Shown one piece after another: positions 44,284 through 53,461 of a DNA stretch of 64,000 nt. The stretch is from NCBI RefSeq assembly GCF_004912165.1, contig NZ_STGV01000001.1, positions 434,001 through 498,000 of the forward strand, read 5' to 3'. Numbering within the stretch: the first letter of the stretch is position 1; each line of letters begins with the position of its first letter. The notes beneath the pieces are model-generated. The model saw nothing but the letters and a program-made list of their open reading frames with translations, ran no database searches and had not been told where the DNA came from. The stretch comes from Peteryoungia ipomoeae. Lineage in GTDB: Bacteria > Pseudomonadota > Alphaproteobacteria > Rhizobiales > Rhizobiaceae. The position numbers and the translations under genes were made by a program.

Positions 44284-46595
44284 GCTGCTGCGCAGCAGGC
44301 ACAGAGGGTGCACTGGACCTCGACCGGGCAGGACGCTCCCTGCCATCAACGGAAGAACTGCTGTTGTCGAGCCGGTCCGTCGGGCCAGGCTTGCTGCAAA
44401 CGGATCTATCCGTGCCGGAGGTCCACTGCGGCACCTGCATCACCACGGTCGAGGGCGTCTTGAAGGCCCTTCCGCAGGTGGAACGTGCGCGAGTGAACCT
44501 GTCGACCAAACGCGTTTCTGTCGTCTGGCGTGAAGCCGTTGATGGCGTGGCCGTCGATCCTGTGACCATACCGCAGGCGATTGCGACCACCGGCTATAGC
44601 TCGCACCTGTTCACGGCTGCCGAAGAGGCCTCGGATGCGCTTCGCAATCAGCTGATCCGGGCGGTTGCCTTGTCGGGTTTCGCTGCCACCAATATCATGC
44701 TGTTGTCCGTCTCGGTCTGGTCGGGAGCGGACGCGTCGACGCGCGATCTCTTTCACTGGATTTCGGCTTTGATCTGCGCGCCCGCGCTGATTTATGCCGG
44801 CCGCTTTTTCTACCAGTCCGCCTGGAATGCGCTGAAGCACGGTCGCACCAATATGGATGTGCCGATTGCCATCGGTATCACGCTTTCCTACGTCGCCTCG
44901 CTCTGGGAAACCATTCATCACGGCCCACATGCCTATTTCGACGCGACTGCATCGCTTCTGTTTTTCCTGCTGATCGGTCGCGCGCTTGATCACGTGATGC
45001 GGGACCGGGCCCGGTCGGCAATCAGCGGCCTGGCGCGGCTGAGCCCCCGCGGCGCGCTTGTGCTCAACGTCGACGGCAGCCGCGACTATCGTTCCGTCGA
45101 AGAGATCAAGGTTGGCGATCTGATCTCGATTGCCGCGGGTGACCGCATCCCAGTCGATGGCATCGTCACGTCCGGGGTGAGCGATCTCGATATGTCGATC
45201 GTCAATGGCGAAAGCGCGCCCGTGCCTGTCGAACCCGGCGCAGCCGTCCAGGCGGGAACGCTGAGCCTGACGGGGTCCCTGACGATCCGGGCGACGGCCA
45301 CGGCGCAGAATTCCTTCCTGGCCGAGATCATCCATCTGATGGAGGCCGCCGAAGGGGGGAGGGCGCGCTATCGACGCATTGCCGACCGCGCTGCCCAGTT
45401 TTATTCGCCTGTCGTGCATCTGCTTGCCATCACCGCCTTCTTTGCCTGGGGGCTGTCGAATGGTGACTGGAAACATGCGATGATGGTCGCGATCGCCGTT
45501 CTCATCATCACCTGCCCCTGCGCGCTCGGGCTTGCCGTGCCGGTGGTCCAGGTGGTCGCGGCAGGACGGCTGTTCAAGGCGGGCATCATGGTCAAGGATG
45601 GCTCGGCCATGGAGCGGCTTGCCGAAGTCGATGCCATCGCCTTCGACAAGACGGGTACCCTCACGCTCGGACGTCCCCGTCTGATCGATGCCGAGTGGAT
45701 CGATGGTGGGGCCTTTGCAATCGCAGCTGGTCTTGCCGGCCATTCGCGCCATCCCTTGTCCAGCGCCCTGCGCCGGGCCTATGGCGGTCAGCCGGCCGCC
45801 TTTGACGGGGTGCGTGAAGTGCCGGGCGCTGGCGTCGAAGCTGTGACGCCCGAGGGACACTGGCGCCTGGGCAATCGCCGTTTTGCATGCCCCGTCAGCG
45901 ACGCCAGCACGGCGCCGGGCGAAGATGTGCCGTATTCGGAAGTTGTCTTGTCCCTCAATGGCGATCAGCGTGCGGTCTTCCTGTTTGAAGACATGTTGCG
46001 GCCGCAGGCGAGAGAGGCCATCGAGACGCTGCAGCAGGAGGGGTTTGATCTCACCATCCTGTCTGGCGACCGGCCGGCGGTGGTCAAGCGGTTGGCATCT
46101 CAACTCGGAATCGCGAAGTGGAGGGCAGCGCTTTCGCCGCGCGACAAGGCGGACGCCTGCGCCACTGAAAACGGTGAGGCGCATCGGCTGCTGATGGTCG
46201 GCGATGGGATCAACGATGCGCCAGCGCTGGCTGCCGCTCATGTCTCGATGGCACCTGCAACGGCTGCCGATGTGGGGCGCCAGGCCGCCGACTTCGTCTT
46301 CATGCGCGATGGTCTTGAGGCCGTGCCCTTTGCCATTGAAGCCTCCCGCCGCTCCGGGCGCCTGATCCGCGAAAACTTCGCGCTTGCCATCGGCTACAAT
46401 GTGATTGCCGTGCCGATTGCACTTCTCGGCTATGCCACGCCGCTGATTGCCGCGGTCGCCATGTCGACCTCCTCGATCATCGTTGTGGTCAATGCGCTCA
46501 GGCTGAACCGCTTGTCCCTGCCGCCAACGGTGGCGCAATTTTCCAACACGGGTGGTGCCGAGGCCCTTGGCACATCACCGAGGCTTGCCGCATGA
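44280..46595 (+). CDS. fixI: copper-transporting P1B-type ATPase FixI/CcoI
   Basis: A 771-residue P-type ATPase exporting copper to the periplasm for the CuB site of the cbb3 oxidase. N-terminal metal-binding motif HCGTC (Cys50, Cys53), membrane CPC (412-414; TCPCALGLAVP), phosphorylation Asp456 (DKTGT), ATP-binding GHSRHPLS, and the hinge motif VGDGINDAPAL. An additional cysteine-rich start (MSCC) may also bind metal. Slow-export, assembly-dedicated subtype by context. It overlaps fixS by four bases. Confidence 0.97.
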   Translation: MSCCAAGTEGALDLDRAGRSLPSTEELLLSSRSVGPGLLQTDLSVPEVHCGTCITTVEGVLKALPQVERARVNLSTKRVSVVWREAVDGVAVDPVTIPQAIATTGYSSHLFTAAEEASDALRNQLIRAVALSGFAATNIMLLSVSVWSGADASTRDLFHWISALICAPALIYAGRFFYQSAWNALKHGRTNMDVPIAIGITLSYVASLWETIHHGPHAYFDATASLLFFLLIGRALDHVMRDRARSAISGLARLSPRGALVLNVDGSRDYRSVEEIKVGDLISIAAGDRIPVDGIVTSGVSDLDMSIVNGESAPVPVEPGAAVQAGTLSLTGSLTIRATATAQNSFLAEIIHLMEAAEGGRARYRRIADRAAQFYSPVVHLLAITAFFAWGLSNGDWKHAMMVAIAVLIITCPCALGLAVPVVQVVAAGRLFKAGIMVKDGSAMERLAEVDAIAFDKTGTLTLGRPRLIDAEWIDGGAFAIAAGLAGHSRHPLSSALRRAYGGQPAAFDGVREVPGAGVEAVTPEGHWRLGNRRFACPVSDASTAPGEDVPYSEVVLSLNGDQRAVFLFEDMLRPQAREAIETLQQEGFDLTILSGDRPAVVKRLASQLGIAKWRAALSPRDKADACATENGEAHRLLMVGDGINDAPALAAAHVSMAPATAADVGRQAADFVFMRDGLEAVPFAIEASRRSGRLIRENFALAIGYNVIAVPIALLGYATPLIAAVAMSTSSIIVVVNALRLNRLSLPPTVAQFSNTGGAEALGTSPRLAA

Positions 46596-46747
46596 ACATG
46601 CTCATCTACCTCATCCCGATCGCGCTCATCCTTGGCGGGCTTGGCCTTGTCGCCTTCCTCTGGTCGCTCAAGAGCGGCCAGTACGAGGATCTCGACGGGG
46701 CCGCCTGGCGGGTGATCAGTTCCGACGACGACCACCCGGGCCCCTGA
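46592..46747 (+). CDS. fixS: FixS/CcoS cbb3 oxidase maturation protein
   Basis: A 51-residue protein with one membrane helix (about residues 3-25) and the CcoS tail YEDLDGAAWRVI. CcoS is needed to place cofactors in CcoN. It starts with an ATGA overlap inside the fixI stop and ends the fixGHIS operon. The 94 bp to gnd carries no strong terminator. Confidence 0.95.
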   Translation: MNMLIYLIPIALILGGLGLVAFLWSLKSGQYEDLDGAAWRVISSDDDHPGP

Positions 46748-46841
46748 CACTGCGTTTACCGTTCGGTCAAATTTCCGGCTTGCCGCCGGTCCTCACGAAT
46801 GCGAAAAAGCCGCATCCTGAAATGCATGCGGAGGTCTCATC

Positions 46842-48263
46842 GTGCAGCAAGCGGAAATCGGTCTGATCGGTCTCGGGGTCATGGGCTCCAATCTTGCCCT
46901 CAATATTGCCGAGAAGGGCAACCGGATCGCGGTGTTCAACCGCACGCCGGCACGCACGGACGAGTTCCTCGGCGAGGCGGGCGATCTGGCCGGGCAGATC
47001 ATCGGCTGCCACACGATCGAGGAGTTCGTCGCCGCCATCCGCCCGCCACGGCCGATCATCATCATGATCAAGGCCGGCGAGGCGGTCGACCAGCAGATCG
47101 CAGCGCTCATGCCGCATCTCGCCAAGAACGACATCATGATCGATGCCGGCAATGCCAATTTCCGCGACACGGTCGCCCGCTTCGAGCGCCTTGCCGGCAC
47201 CGACTTCACCTTTATCGGCATGGGGGTCTCCGGCGGCGAAGAGGGGGCGCGCCATGGTCCCTCGATCATGGTCGGCGGCACGGAAGAGAGCTGGAAGCGC
47301 GTCGAGCCGGTGCTGACCTCGATTGCCGCCCGCTTCAATGACGAGCCCTGCGTTGCCTGGCTCGGCACGGATGGCGCGGGCCATTTCGTCAAGACGATCC
47401 ATAACGGCATCGAATATGCCGACATGCAGATGATTGCCGAGATCTACGGCATCCTGCGTGACGGCCTGAACCTGTCGGCGCCCGAGATCGGCGAGATCTT
47501 CGGCACTTGGAACAAGGGCCGCCTCAATTCCTACCTGATCGAGATCACCGAGAAGGTGCTGAAGGCGACCGATCCGGAAACCGGCACGCCGATGGTCGAT
47601 GTGATCGTCGACGCCGCCGGCCAGAAGGGCACCGGCAAGTGGTCGGCGATCGAGGCGCAGAACCTTGGCGTGGCGGCCACCGGCATCGAGGCGGCGGTCG
47701 CCGGCCGCGTACTCTCGTCGCTGCGCTCGGAGCGCCTCGCCGCCGAAAAGCTGTTCGGCCTGCCGGCCCTGGCCGAGGCACCCAAGGACCGCGCCGCCTT
47801 CATCGCCGATCTGGAAAACGCCCTGCTTGCCGCCAAGATCGCCGCCTATGCACAAGGCTTTGCCGTGATGTCTGCCGCGTCTGCCGAGTTCGGCTGGTCG
47901 CTGCCCATGCCGACCATTGCCCGCATCTGGCGCGCCGGTTGCATCATCCGCTCGCAATTCCTCGACGAGATCACCTCGGCCTTCACTAGGGATCCTGGTG
48001 TCGCCAATCTCGTGATCACACCGGCCTTCTCGGCCATGGTCAAGGAAACCGACGGGGCGCTGCGCCGGGTCGTCTCGCATGCAGCCCTTTCCGGCCTGCC
48101 GGTTCCGGCCCTTTCCTCGGCGCTTGCCTACTTCGACACCTACCGCCGCGGCCGCGGCACCGCCAACCTGATCCAGGCCCAGCGCGACTTCTTCGGCGCC
48201 CATGGCTTTGATCGTCTTGACGGCAAGGACATCCATCATGGCCCATGGGCCGGCCAGTTCTAG
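46842..48263 (+). CDS. gnd: 6-phosphogluconate dehydrogenase, decarboxylating
   Basis: A 473-residue enzyme of the oxidative pentose phosphate pathway producing ribulose 5-phosphate, CO2 and NADPH. NADP-binding GLGVMGSNLALN, substrate loops GGEEGARHGPSIMVGG and the catalytic Lys/Asn stretch KTIHNGIEYADMQ are intact, as is the C-terminal QRDFFGAHGF. The start is a GTG at 46842 with GGAGGT 6 bp upstream. Its own strong terminator follows. Unrelated to the fix genes upstream. Confidence 0.97.
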   Translation: MQQAEIGLIGLGVMGSNLALNIAEKGNRIAVFNRTPARTDEFLGEAGDLAGQIIGCHTIEEFVAAIRPPRPIIIMIKAGEAVDQQIAALMPHLAKNDIMIDAGNANFRDTVARFERLAGTDFTFIGMGVSGGEEGARHGPSIMVGGTEESWKRVEPVLTSIAARFNDEPCVAWLGTDGAGHFVKTIHNGIEYADMQMIAEIYGILRDGLNLSAPEIGEIFGTWNKGRLNSYLIEITEKVLKATDPETGTPMVDVIVDAAGQKGTGKWSAIEAQNLGVAATGIEAAVAGRVLSSLRSERLAAEKLFGLPALAEAPKDRAAFIADLENALLAAKIAAYAQGFAVMSAASAEFGWSLPMPTIARIWRAGCIIRSQFLDEITSAFTRDPGVANLVITPAFSAMVKETDGALRRVVSHAALSGLPVPALSSALAYFDTYRRGRGTANLIQAQRDFFGAHGFDRLDGKDIHHGPWAGQF

Positions 48264-48295
48264 GCGGGCGCACGCATAGACTGACAGCTTCACCG

Positions 48296-48330
48296 AACCC
48301 GGCATTGCAAAACATGCCGGGTTTGTTTTT
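48296..48330 (+). terminator. rho-independent terminator of gnd
   Basis: AACCCGGCAT (48296-48305) pairs perfectly with ATGCCGGGTT (48314-48323), followed by TGTTTTT. 32 bp after the gnd stop. Confidence 0.93.
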
Positions 48331-48370
48331 GACCTCTTGCCATGTGTCCCGGCCATAAGCAGGATCCCGG

Positions 48371-48420
48371 GGAAAATTGCCGGTCCCCTTATCTTGGGGA
48401 GAGACGATCCTGGCAATTCC
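48371..48420. other. nested inverted repeat between gnd and the GGDEF gene
   Basis: GGAAAATTGCC (48371-48381) pairs with GGCAATTCC (48412-48420), and inside it TCCCC pairs with GGGGA near 48384-48401. The roughly 50-nt structure lies beyond the gnd terminator, so it belongs to another transcript, a protein-binding region or an uncharacterised RNA. Confidence 0.4.
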
Positions 48421-48433
48421 GTTGGATAATCCC

Positions 48434-48469
48434 GCATCGCGCGTGTATTCGTTAAAATGCACGCGATGC
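48434..48469. promoter_or_regulatory. inverted repeat in front of the GGDEF gene
   Basis: GCATCGCGCGTG (48434-48445) and CACGCGATGC (48460-48469) form an imperfect inverted repeat around TATTCGTTAAAAT. It lies about 75-110 bp before the start codon of the GGDEF protein and could be an operator or leader hairpin. Confidence 0.4.
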
Positions 48470-48545
48470 AATTAGGCCCATGTTAAGGGGGCTGACCTAG
48501 CGTCGCATGGCGATTGTGCATTCATCGCCTTACAGGTCTCGGTTG

Positions 48546-49697
48546 ATGTTTCAGGTATTTTCCCCGTCGTTGCTTCTGGCAAATTTCGCCGTTCAGGCCC
48601 TTTTTAGTCTGGTGTTTCTGCACGCCTATCGGCGGGAACGGCAACGCTTTGAACTCGTGCAATGGGCTATCGCAGCAGGGATAGGCGCGTTGGGTATGCT
48701 TCTCTCTCTATGGGGGCATCCCGTGGCCACGATCTTCGGCGAGGGGGCGGTGCTGTGGTCGCTGGCGCTCTCCTGGCAGGCGCTGTGCAGCTTTGATCAT
48801 CGCGCTTCGCGCACCGTCGTGGCCGCCATCGGGCCGGCACTTTACATCCTGGCTTCGGCAAGTTTTGAAAGCTTTGCCGAAGGGGCATCGGCGCGTCCGC
48901 TGCTGTTTGGCGCCGTTGTCTTGGTCTATTGCGGCCTGATCCTGCGCGAACACTGGATTTCATCAAAAACGGAAAAGCTTGCAGGCCGCGCGATGGTCGT
49001 GGGTTGGTTTGCCCTGCATTTCCTCGCTGGCCTTGTCTGGACCTTTGCGGGTGACGCCTTTGCCATCAAGCCCGGAACGCAGTCCGTCTTCACCGAAATC
49101 CTGGCGCTCGAACTGCTGCTCCACGCTGTCTTCGGCAATCTTGCCGCCTTTGTCATGATCAAGGATCGGGTTCAGCTGCAAAACGAATGGAGTGCAGCGA
49201 CCGATGTGCTGACGGGCTTTGTCAATCGACAGACCTTTCTCGGCATGCTGCAGACCTTGTCGCACAAGATCCGCGGCGAGGGGGCCTTCCTCTATGTCGA
49301 TGTCGACCACGTCAAACGCATCAATGACCGCTTCGGGCATTCCGGCGGCGACGAGGTGTTGAAGACCTGTGCCGAGCTGATGGCGCAGGAACTGCCGAAG
49401 AATGCGCTGATCGGACGGCTCGCAGGCGCAGAGTTTGCCGCCTATGTTCCCGATTGCGACATCGAGGGGGCCGAGGATCTGGGGCACGCCATTTGCGAGA
49501 CGGTGGCGCAGCAGATGTTCTTCCTCGGCAACGAATTCGTGAGCGTGACCGTCAGTGTCGGTGTGGCGCATGGCCTCATGCAGGTGACACCGGACGAGCT
49601 CCTGAAGCGGGCCGATGTCGCGCTGCACACCGCCAAGGATCGTGGCCGGAACGCCGTTGTCGTCTGGGATACAGGGCTCGCACCCCAACCCGTCTGA
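48546..49697 (+). CDS. membrane GGDEF-domain protein with degenerate active site
   Basis: A 383-residue protein with about six N-terminal membrane helices (to about residue 205) and a C-terminal GGDEF domain. DVDHVKRIND (252-261) and GHSGGDEVL (264-272) match the family, but the place of the GG(D/E)EF signature reads AGAEF (293-297). Loss of the second Gly and of the acidic residue should abolish diguanylate cyclase activity; it may bind GTP or c-di-GMP or act as a scaffold (inference). The ATG at 48546 is preferred; another in-frame ATG lies at 48507. Convergent with the LacI-type gene. Confidence 0.88.
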   Translation: MFQVFSPSLLLANFAVQALFSLVFLHAYRRERQRFELVQWAIAAGIGALGMLLSLWGHPVATIFGEGAVLWSLALSWQALCSFDHRASRTVVAAIGPALYILASASFESFAEGASARPLLFGAVVLVYCGLILREHWISSKTEKLAGRAMVVGWFALHFLAGLVWTFAGDAFAIKPGTQSVFTEILALELLLHAVFGNLAAFVMIKDRVQLQNEWSAATDVLTGFVNRQTFLGMLQTLSHKIRGEGAFLYVDVDHVKRINDRFGHSGGDEVLKTCAELMAQELPKNALIGRLAGAEFAAYVPDCDIEGAEDLGHAICETVAQQMFFLGNEFVSVTVSVGVAHGLMQVTPDELLKRADVALHTAKDRGRNAVVVWDTGLAPQPV

Positions 49698-49713
49698 CGC
49701 TGATCGCGGACCC

Positions 49714-50742
49714 TCAGTCCCAACGCGGCTGGCTGAGGCTCTGCAGCAGCGAAGGCTCGATGCCATCGATGCGGGCAATCACAGCCTTGGCCAATTCGCG
49801 GCCGGCCTGACGGACGTCTTCATAGGCCGTGATGATTTCGGGGCGCACCCATTTGAGGATGGGAATGCCTTGCTTCGCAACCATATCCACCTCGTGGCCT
49901 ACCCGCATGCCCGCCGCTTCGATGCCGGCATTGGCGGCGATCGCGCTGCTGCCGGAGGCGAGCACGATGCCATCTGGCGCGCCTGGTGCACTCATCAGCG
50001 CTTGCATCGTCGCGCGGACCTCTTCCAGCGAAGCGTCGAGGTCGACGGAAAGCGGCACTTCCTGGGCTCCGTGGCGCGCCAGCGCCTGCATGAAGCCTGC
50101 GCGCATATGGCTGAAATAGGTCAGTTTGCTGGGCGGTGGCAGAAGCGCAATGCGGCGCCTGCCGCGCGCAACGAGGCGGTCGACCGCGCCCTCGCCAAAG
50201 GCTTCGTTGTCGAAGTCATGAAAGGGGTGCGGCTCGGCGAGGCGGGTTCGGCCATGGGTGGCGAACGGCATGTTGCGCTCCATCAGCAGGCTGACCCGCG
50301 GGTCATCCGGCTCCATGCGCGAGATGATCACGCCATCCGCCGATCCTGTATCGAGGATATAGCGCACCGGTGCCATCGGGTCCTTGGTATGCGCGTGCGG
50401 CGTCACCACGATGTGGTAGGGGGTGCCGGACAAAACTTCCGAAATGCCGACGACCATCTGATTGGAGAAGCCGAGGATCTCCTCGTCGATGCCAAGCACC
50501 AGCGCAATGACGTTGGTCTTGCCGGTGCGAAGGCGCACGCCGGCGCGATTGGGCTGGTAGCCGAGTTGCCGTGCTACCATACGCACCCGCTGCTTAGTCT
50601 CGGCGCCGATGTCCGGCGCATCCTTCAGGGCGCGCGACACCGTCGTGATGCCAAGACCCGTCATGAAGGCAATCGTCTTCAAGGTTGGCCGTTCGGACGT
50701 CGCAGCCCCGTGCTGTCCGCCGCGTTCCTGCTGTTCTGTCAT
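49714..50742 (-). CDS. LacI-family transcriptional regulator
   Basis: A 342-residue LacI/GalR regulator. The helix-turn-helix spans about residues 20-70 (TLKTIAFMTGLGITTVSRAL, then LGYQPNRAGVRLRTG), followed by a periplasmic-binding-type sugar domain ending RPEIITAYEDVRQAGRELA. The ATG at 50742 follows GGGGCGAC; the frame is open much further upstream but that is intergenic. It diverges from the sugar ABC operon and resembles AglR, the regulator of rhizobial alpha-glucoside uptake, in form and position, although the enzymes here point to beta-linked mannosides/xylosides. Probably represses the operon until its sugar binds. Confidence 0.92.
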   Translation of the reverse strand: MTEQQERGGQHGAATSERPTLKTIAFMTGLGITTVSRALKDAPDIGAETKQRVRMVARQLGYQPNRAGVRLRTGKTNVIALVLGIDEEILGFSNQMVVGISEVLSGTPYHIVVTPHAHTKDPMAPVRYILDTGSADGVIISRMEPDDPRVSLLMERNMPFATHGRTRLAEPHPFHDFDNEAFGEGAVDRLVARGRRRIALLPPPSKLTYFSHMRAGFMQALARHGAQEVPLSVDLDASLEEVRATMQALMSAPGAPDGIVLASGSSAIAANAGIEAAGMRVGHEVDMVAKQGIPILKWVRPEIITAYEDVRQAGRELAKAVIARIDGIEPSLLQSLSQPRWD

Positions 50743-51164
50743 GTCGCCCCGCACTTGCTTCCGTCCGCTTATAGTCGCTGCGACGGCGACTGCAAACCGA
50801 CATCTGAGCGCCTCCTCCCGGCGCCTGGCTGAACAAATCTGAAACGATACAGGTGATTTGTCGAGCATTTTGTTTTGCTGCTTCAGCGTGCAGACGCAGC
50901 CACCACACTCGATCACCCCAAAAAATGAGAGGTGCAGCATATTGATGCATTGCGAAAATATTATCGAAATATCTCTTCGCGATGTTGAAATGATAGGACA
51001 AAATCCCTGTGCGACGCAAAATAATTCTGTTTTGAGGTTGGTGTGTGATGGCCGTGAATTTGGTGGCCCGGGCCGAATCGTTAAAAAAACGTCGACGGGG
51101 AGTTGCGCACCTCTGACAGTTCGCATAGGTTTTTCCGGCAACGTTTCAGTGAGGGAGGAGACTC
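50743..51164. promoter_or_regulatory. divergent promoter region of the sugar operon
   Basis: A 422-bp gene-free gap with lower GC than its surroundings, which must hold the promoters of the regulator and the ABC operon. Possible LacI-type operator elements: a perfect palindrome CGTCGACG (51090-51097) and two loosely related AACGAT-containing sites, GAAACGATAC (50841-50850) and GAATCGTTAA (51075-51084). GAGGGAGGAG precedes the binding-protein ATG. No open frame with coding character is seen. Confidence 0.5.
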
Positions 51165-52400
51165 ATGAATATTCGCAGCTTCGCGGCAGCTTTGGCCGCA
51201 ACTGTCGTCATGCCGTTTGCAGCGGCTCATGCTACAGATCTGGAAGTCACCCATTGGTGGACGTCTGGCGGCGAAGCCGCAGCCGTCGCCGAATTGGCAA
51301 AGGCTTTTGACGCCACTGGCAATAAGTGGGTGGATGGCGCGATTGCCGGTTCCGGTGGTACGGCCCGTCCGATCATGATCAGCCGCATCACCGGCGGTGA
51401 TCCCATGGGTGCCACCCAGTTCAACCATGGCCGTCAGGCCGAGGAACTGGTTCAGGCCGGCCTGATGAAGGACCTTACGGCTGTTGCCGAGAAGGAAGGC
51501 TGGAAGGATGTCATCAAGCCGGCAAGCCTGCTTGAGAGCTGCACCATCGACGGCAAGATCTACTGCGCCCCGGTCAACATCCACTCCTGGCAGTGGCTGT
51601 GGCTGTCCAACGCGGCCTTTGAGCAGGCCGGCGTTGCCGTTCCGAAGAGCTGGGACGAGTTTGTCGCCGCGGCTCCGGCTCTTGAAGCCAAGGGCATCAT
51701 TCCGCTCGCCGTCGGTGGTCAGCCCTGGCAGTCCGCCGGTGCCTTCGACGTCCTGATGGTCGCCATCGCTGGCAAGGAGACGTTTGAAAAGGTCTTCAAG
51801 GAAAAGGATGAGGAAGTCGCTGCCGGACCGGAGATCGCCAAGGTCTTCAAGGCCGCCGACGATGCCCGTCGCATGTCGAAGGGCTCCAACGTGCAGGACT
51901 GGAACCAGGCTACCAACCTCGTGATCACCGGCAAGGCCGGCGGTCAGATCATGGGTGACTGGGCGCAGGGTGAATTCGCCCTCGCCGGCAAGGTTGCCGG
52001 CAAGGACTATACCTGCCTTCCGGGCCTCGGCGTCAACGAGATCATCTCGACCGGTGGTGATGCCTTCTACTTCCCGGCCGTGAGCGACGAAGCCAAGTCT
52101 GCAGCCCAGGATGCCCTGGCCGCGACGCTGGTTTCACCGGCGACCCAGGTTGCCTTTAACCTCAAGAAGGGTTCGCTGCCGGTTCGCGGTGACGTGGATC
52201 TGGCTGCAGCCAACGACTGCATGAAGAAGGGTCTCGACATTCTCGCCAAGGGCAATGTCATCCAGGGGACCGACCAGTTGCTTTCGGCCGACAGCCAGAA
52301 GCAGAAGGAAGACCTGTTCTCCGAGTTCTTCGCAAATCCGTCGATGACGGTTGAAGACGCGCAGAAGCGCTTCGCCGACATCATCGCATCTGCCGAATGA
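51165..52400 (+). CDS. sugar ABC transporter substrate-binding protein (CUT1)
   Basis: A 411-residue extracellular solute-binding protein family 1 member with a Sec signal peptide (residues 1-23, AHA before TDLEV). LEVTHWWTSGGEAAAVAEL is the typical start of rhizobial sugar-binding proteins, and QAGLMKDLTAVAEKEGW and YCAPVNIHSWQWLWLSN are further conserved stretches. It binds an oligosaccharide in the periplasm; the neighbouring GH2 and GH43 enzymes suggest mannosides or xylosides. First gene of the operon; the hairpin right after it probably keeps its mRNA more abundant than that of the permeases. Confidence 0.93.
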   Translation: MNIRSFAAALAATVVMPFAAAHATDLEVTHWWTSGGEAAAVAELAKAFDATGNKWVDGAIAGSGGTARPIMISRITGGDPMGATQFNHGRQAEELVQAGLMKDLTAVAEKEGWKDVIKPASLLESCTIDGKIYCAPVNIHSWQWLWLSNAAFEQAGVAVPKSWDEFVAAAPALEAKGIIPLAVGGQPWQSAGAFDVLMVAIAGKETFEKVFKEKDEEVAAGPEIAKVFKAADDARRMSKGSNVQDWNQATNLVITGKAGGQIMGDWAQGEFALAGKVAGKDYTCLPGLGVNEIISTGGDAFYFPAVSDEAKSAAQDALAATLVSPATQVAFNLKKGSLPVRGDVDLAAANDCMKKGLDILAKGNVIQGTDQLLSADSQKQKEDLFSEFFANPSMTVEDAQKRFADIIASAE

Positions 52401-52415
52401 TTTGACCGGATCACG

Positions 52416-52442
52416 ATCGACCGGGGTTTTTCCCCGGTCGAT
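52416..52442 (+). other. intra-operon hairpin after the binding-protein gene
   Basis: ATCGACCGGGG and CCCCGGTCGAT form a perfect 11-bp stem with a 5-nt T loop, 16 bp after the stop codon and 116 bp before the permease start. No T-run follows, so it is more likely a 3' end protector of the binding-protein mRNA than a complete terminator. Confidence 0.75.
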
Positions 52443-52558
52443 TACTGGCCAATTTCTACCGGGAGTGCGGTCCGCTTCGCGGCGAGGATTTTTGCGTGCC
52501 TTGGGCTGTGCGCTGCCTCTTGCCGATCCCGGTCTCTGAGGACGAGGAGGAGTGACCT

Positions 52559-53461
52559 ATGGCAAGCGCTGTGCGTGCCGGTCGACCCAGCAAGCTGTTT
52601 CGCAATCTCAATGCAAAGATTGCTTCCATTCCGATGATATTGACCGCGCTGGTCATCTTTCTCGGCGGCACGATCTGGACGGTCGTGTATTCTTTCACCA
52701 ATTCGAAGCTTCTGCCGCGCGCGAACTTTGTCGGCTTCGATCAGTATGAGCGCCTTTGGGATGCGCCGCGCTGGGTCATGTCGATTCAGAATCTTGCGAT
52801 CTATGGCCTGCTCTCGCTGATTTTTTCGATCGTGATCGGGTTTGTGCTTGCCGCTTTGATGGATCAGAAGATCCGTTTCGAAAACGCGTTCCGCACGATT
52901 TTCCTCTATCCCTTCGCGCTGTCCTTCATCGTGACAGGTCTGGTCTGGCAGTGGATCCTCAACCCGGATTTCGGGGTGCAGTCGATCGTGCGCTCGCTTG
53001 GCTGGGAAAGCTTCACCTTCAATCCGCTCTATGATCCCGACATTGTCATCTACGGCATCCTGATCGCCGGTCTCTGGCAGGGTACTGGGCTCGTGATGTG
53101 CCTGCTGCTTGCGGGTCTCCGCGGTATCGACGAAGACATCTGGAAGGCTGCCCGCGTTGACGGCATTCCCATGTGGAAGACCTATCTTTTCATCGTCATT
53201 CCGATGATGCGTCCCGTGTTCATCACGACGCTTGTCATCATCACCTCTGGCATTGTCCGCCTCTACGACCTGGTCGTCGCCCAGACCAGTGGCGGCCCGG
53301 GTATCGCCTCGGAAGTTCCGGCAAAATACGTCTATGACTACATGTTCCAGGCGCAAAACCTGGGGCAGGGCTTCGCTGCCTCGACCATGATGCTGTTGAC
53401 GGTTGCCATCATCATCATCCCCTGGGCCTATCTGGAATTCGGAGGAAAGAAGCGTGGCTAA
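52559..53461 (+). CDS. sugar ABC transporter permease 1
   Basis: A 300-residue inner-membrane permease (MalF type) with about six helices. The EAA loop EDIWKAARVDGIPMWKTYLF contacts the ATPase. GGAGGAG precedes the ATG. It overlaps the second permease by 8 bp. The C-terminal GFAASTMMLLTVAIIIIPWAYLEF is the last helix. Confidence 0.95.
   Translation: MASAVRAGRPSKLFRNLNAKIASIPMILTALVIFLGGTIWTVVYSFTNSKLLPRANFVGFDQYERLWDAPRWVMSIQNLAIYGLLSLIFSIVIGFVLAALMDQKIRFENAFRTIFLYPFALSFIVTGLVWQWILNPDFGVQSIVRSLGWESFTFNPLYDPDIVIYGILIAGLWQGTGLVMCLLLAGLRGIDEDIWKAARVDGIPMWKTYLFIVIPMMRPVFITTLVIITSGIVRLYDLVVAQTSGGPGIASEVPAKYVYDYMFQAQNLGQGFAASTMMLLTVAIIIIPWAYLEFGGKKRG

Noticed and set aside
44406..46538. 710-codon minus-strand open frame opposite fixI
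   Set aside because: Composition of a shadow frame and fully antisense to a complete P-type ATPase; no ribosome binding site or domain.
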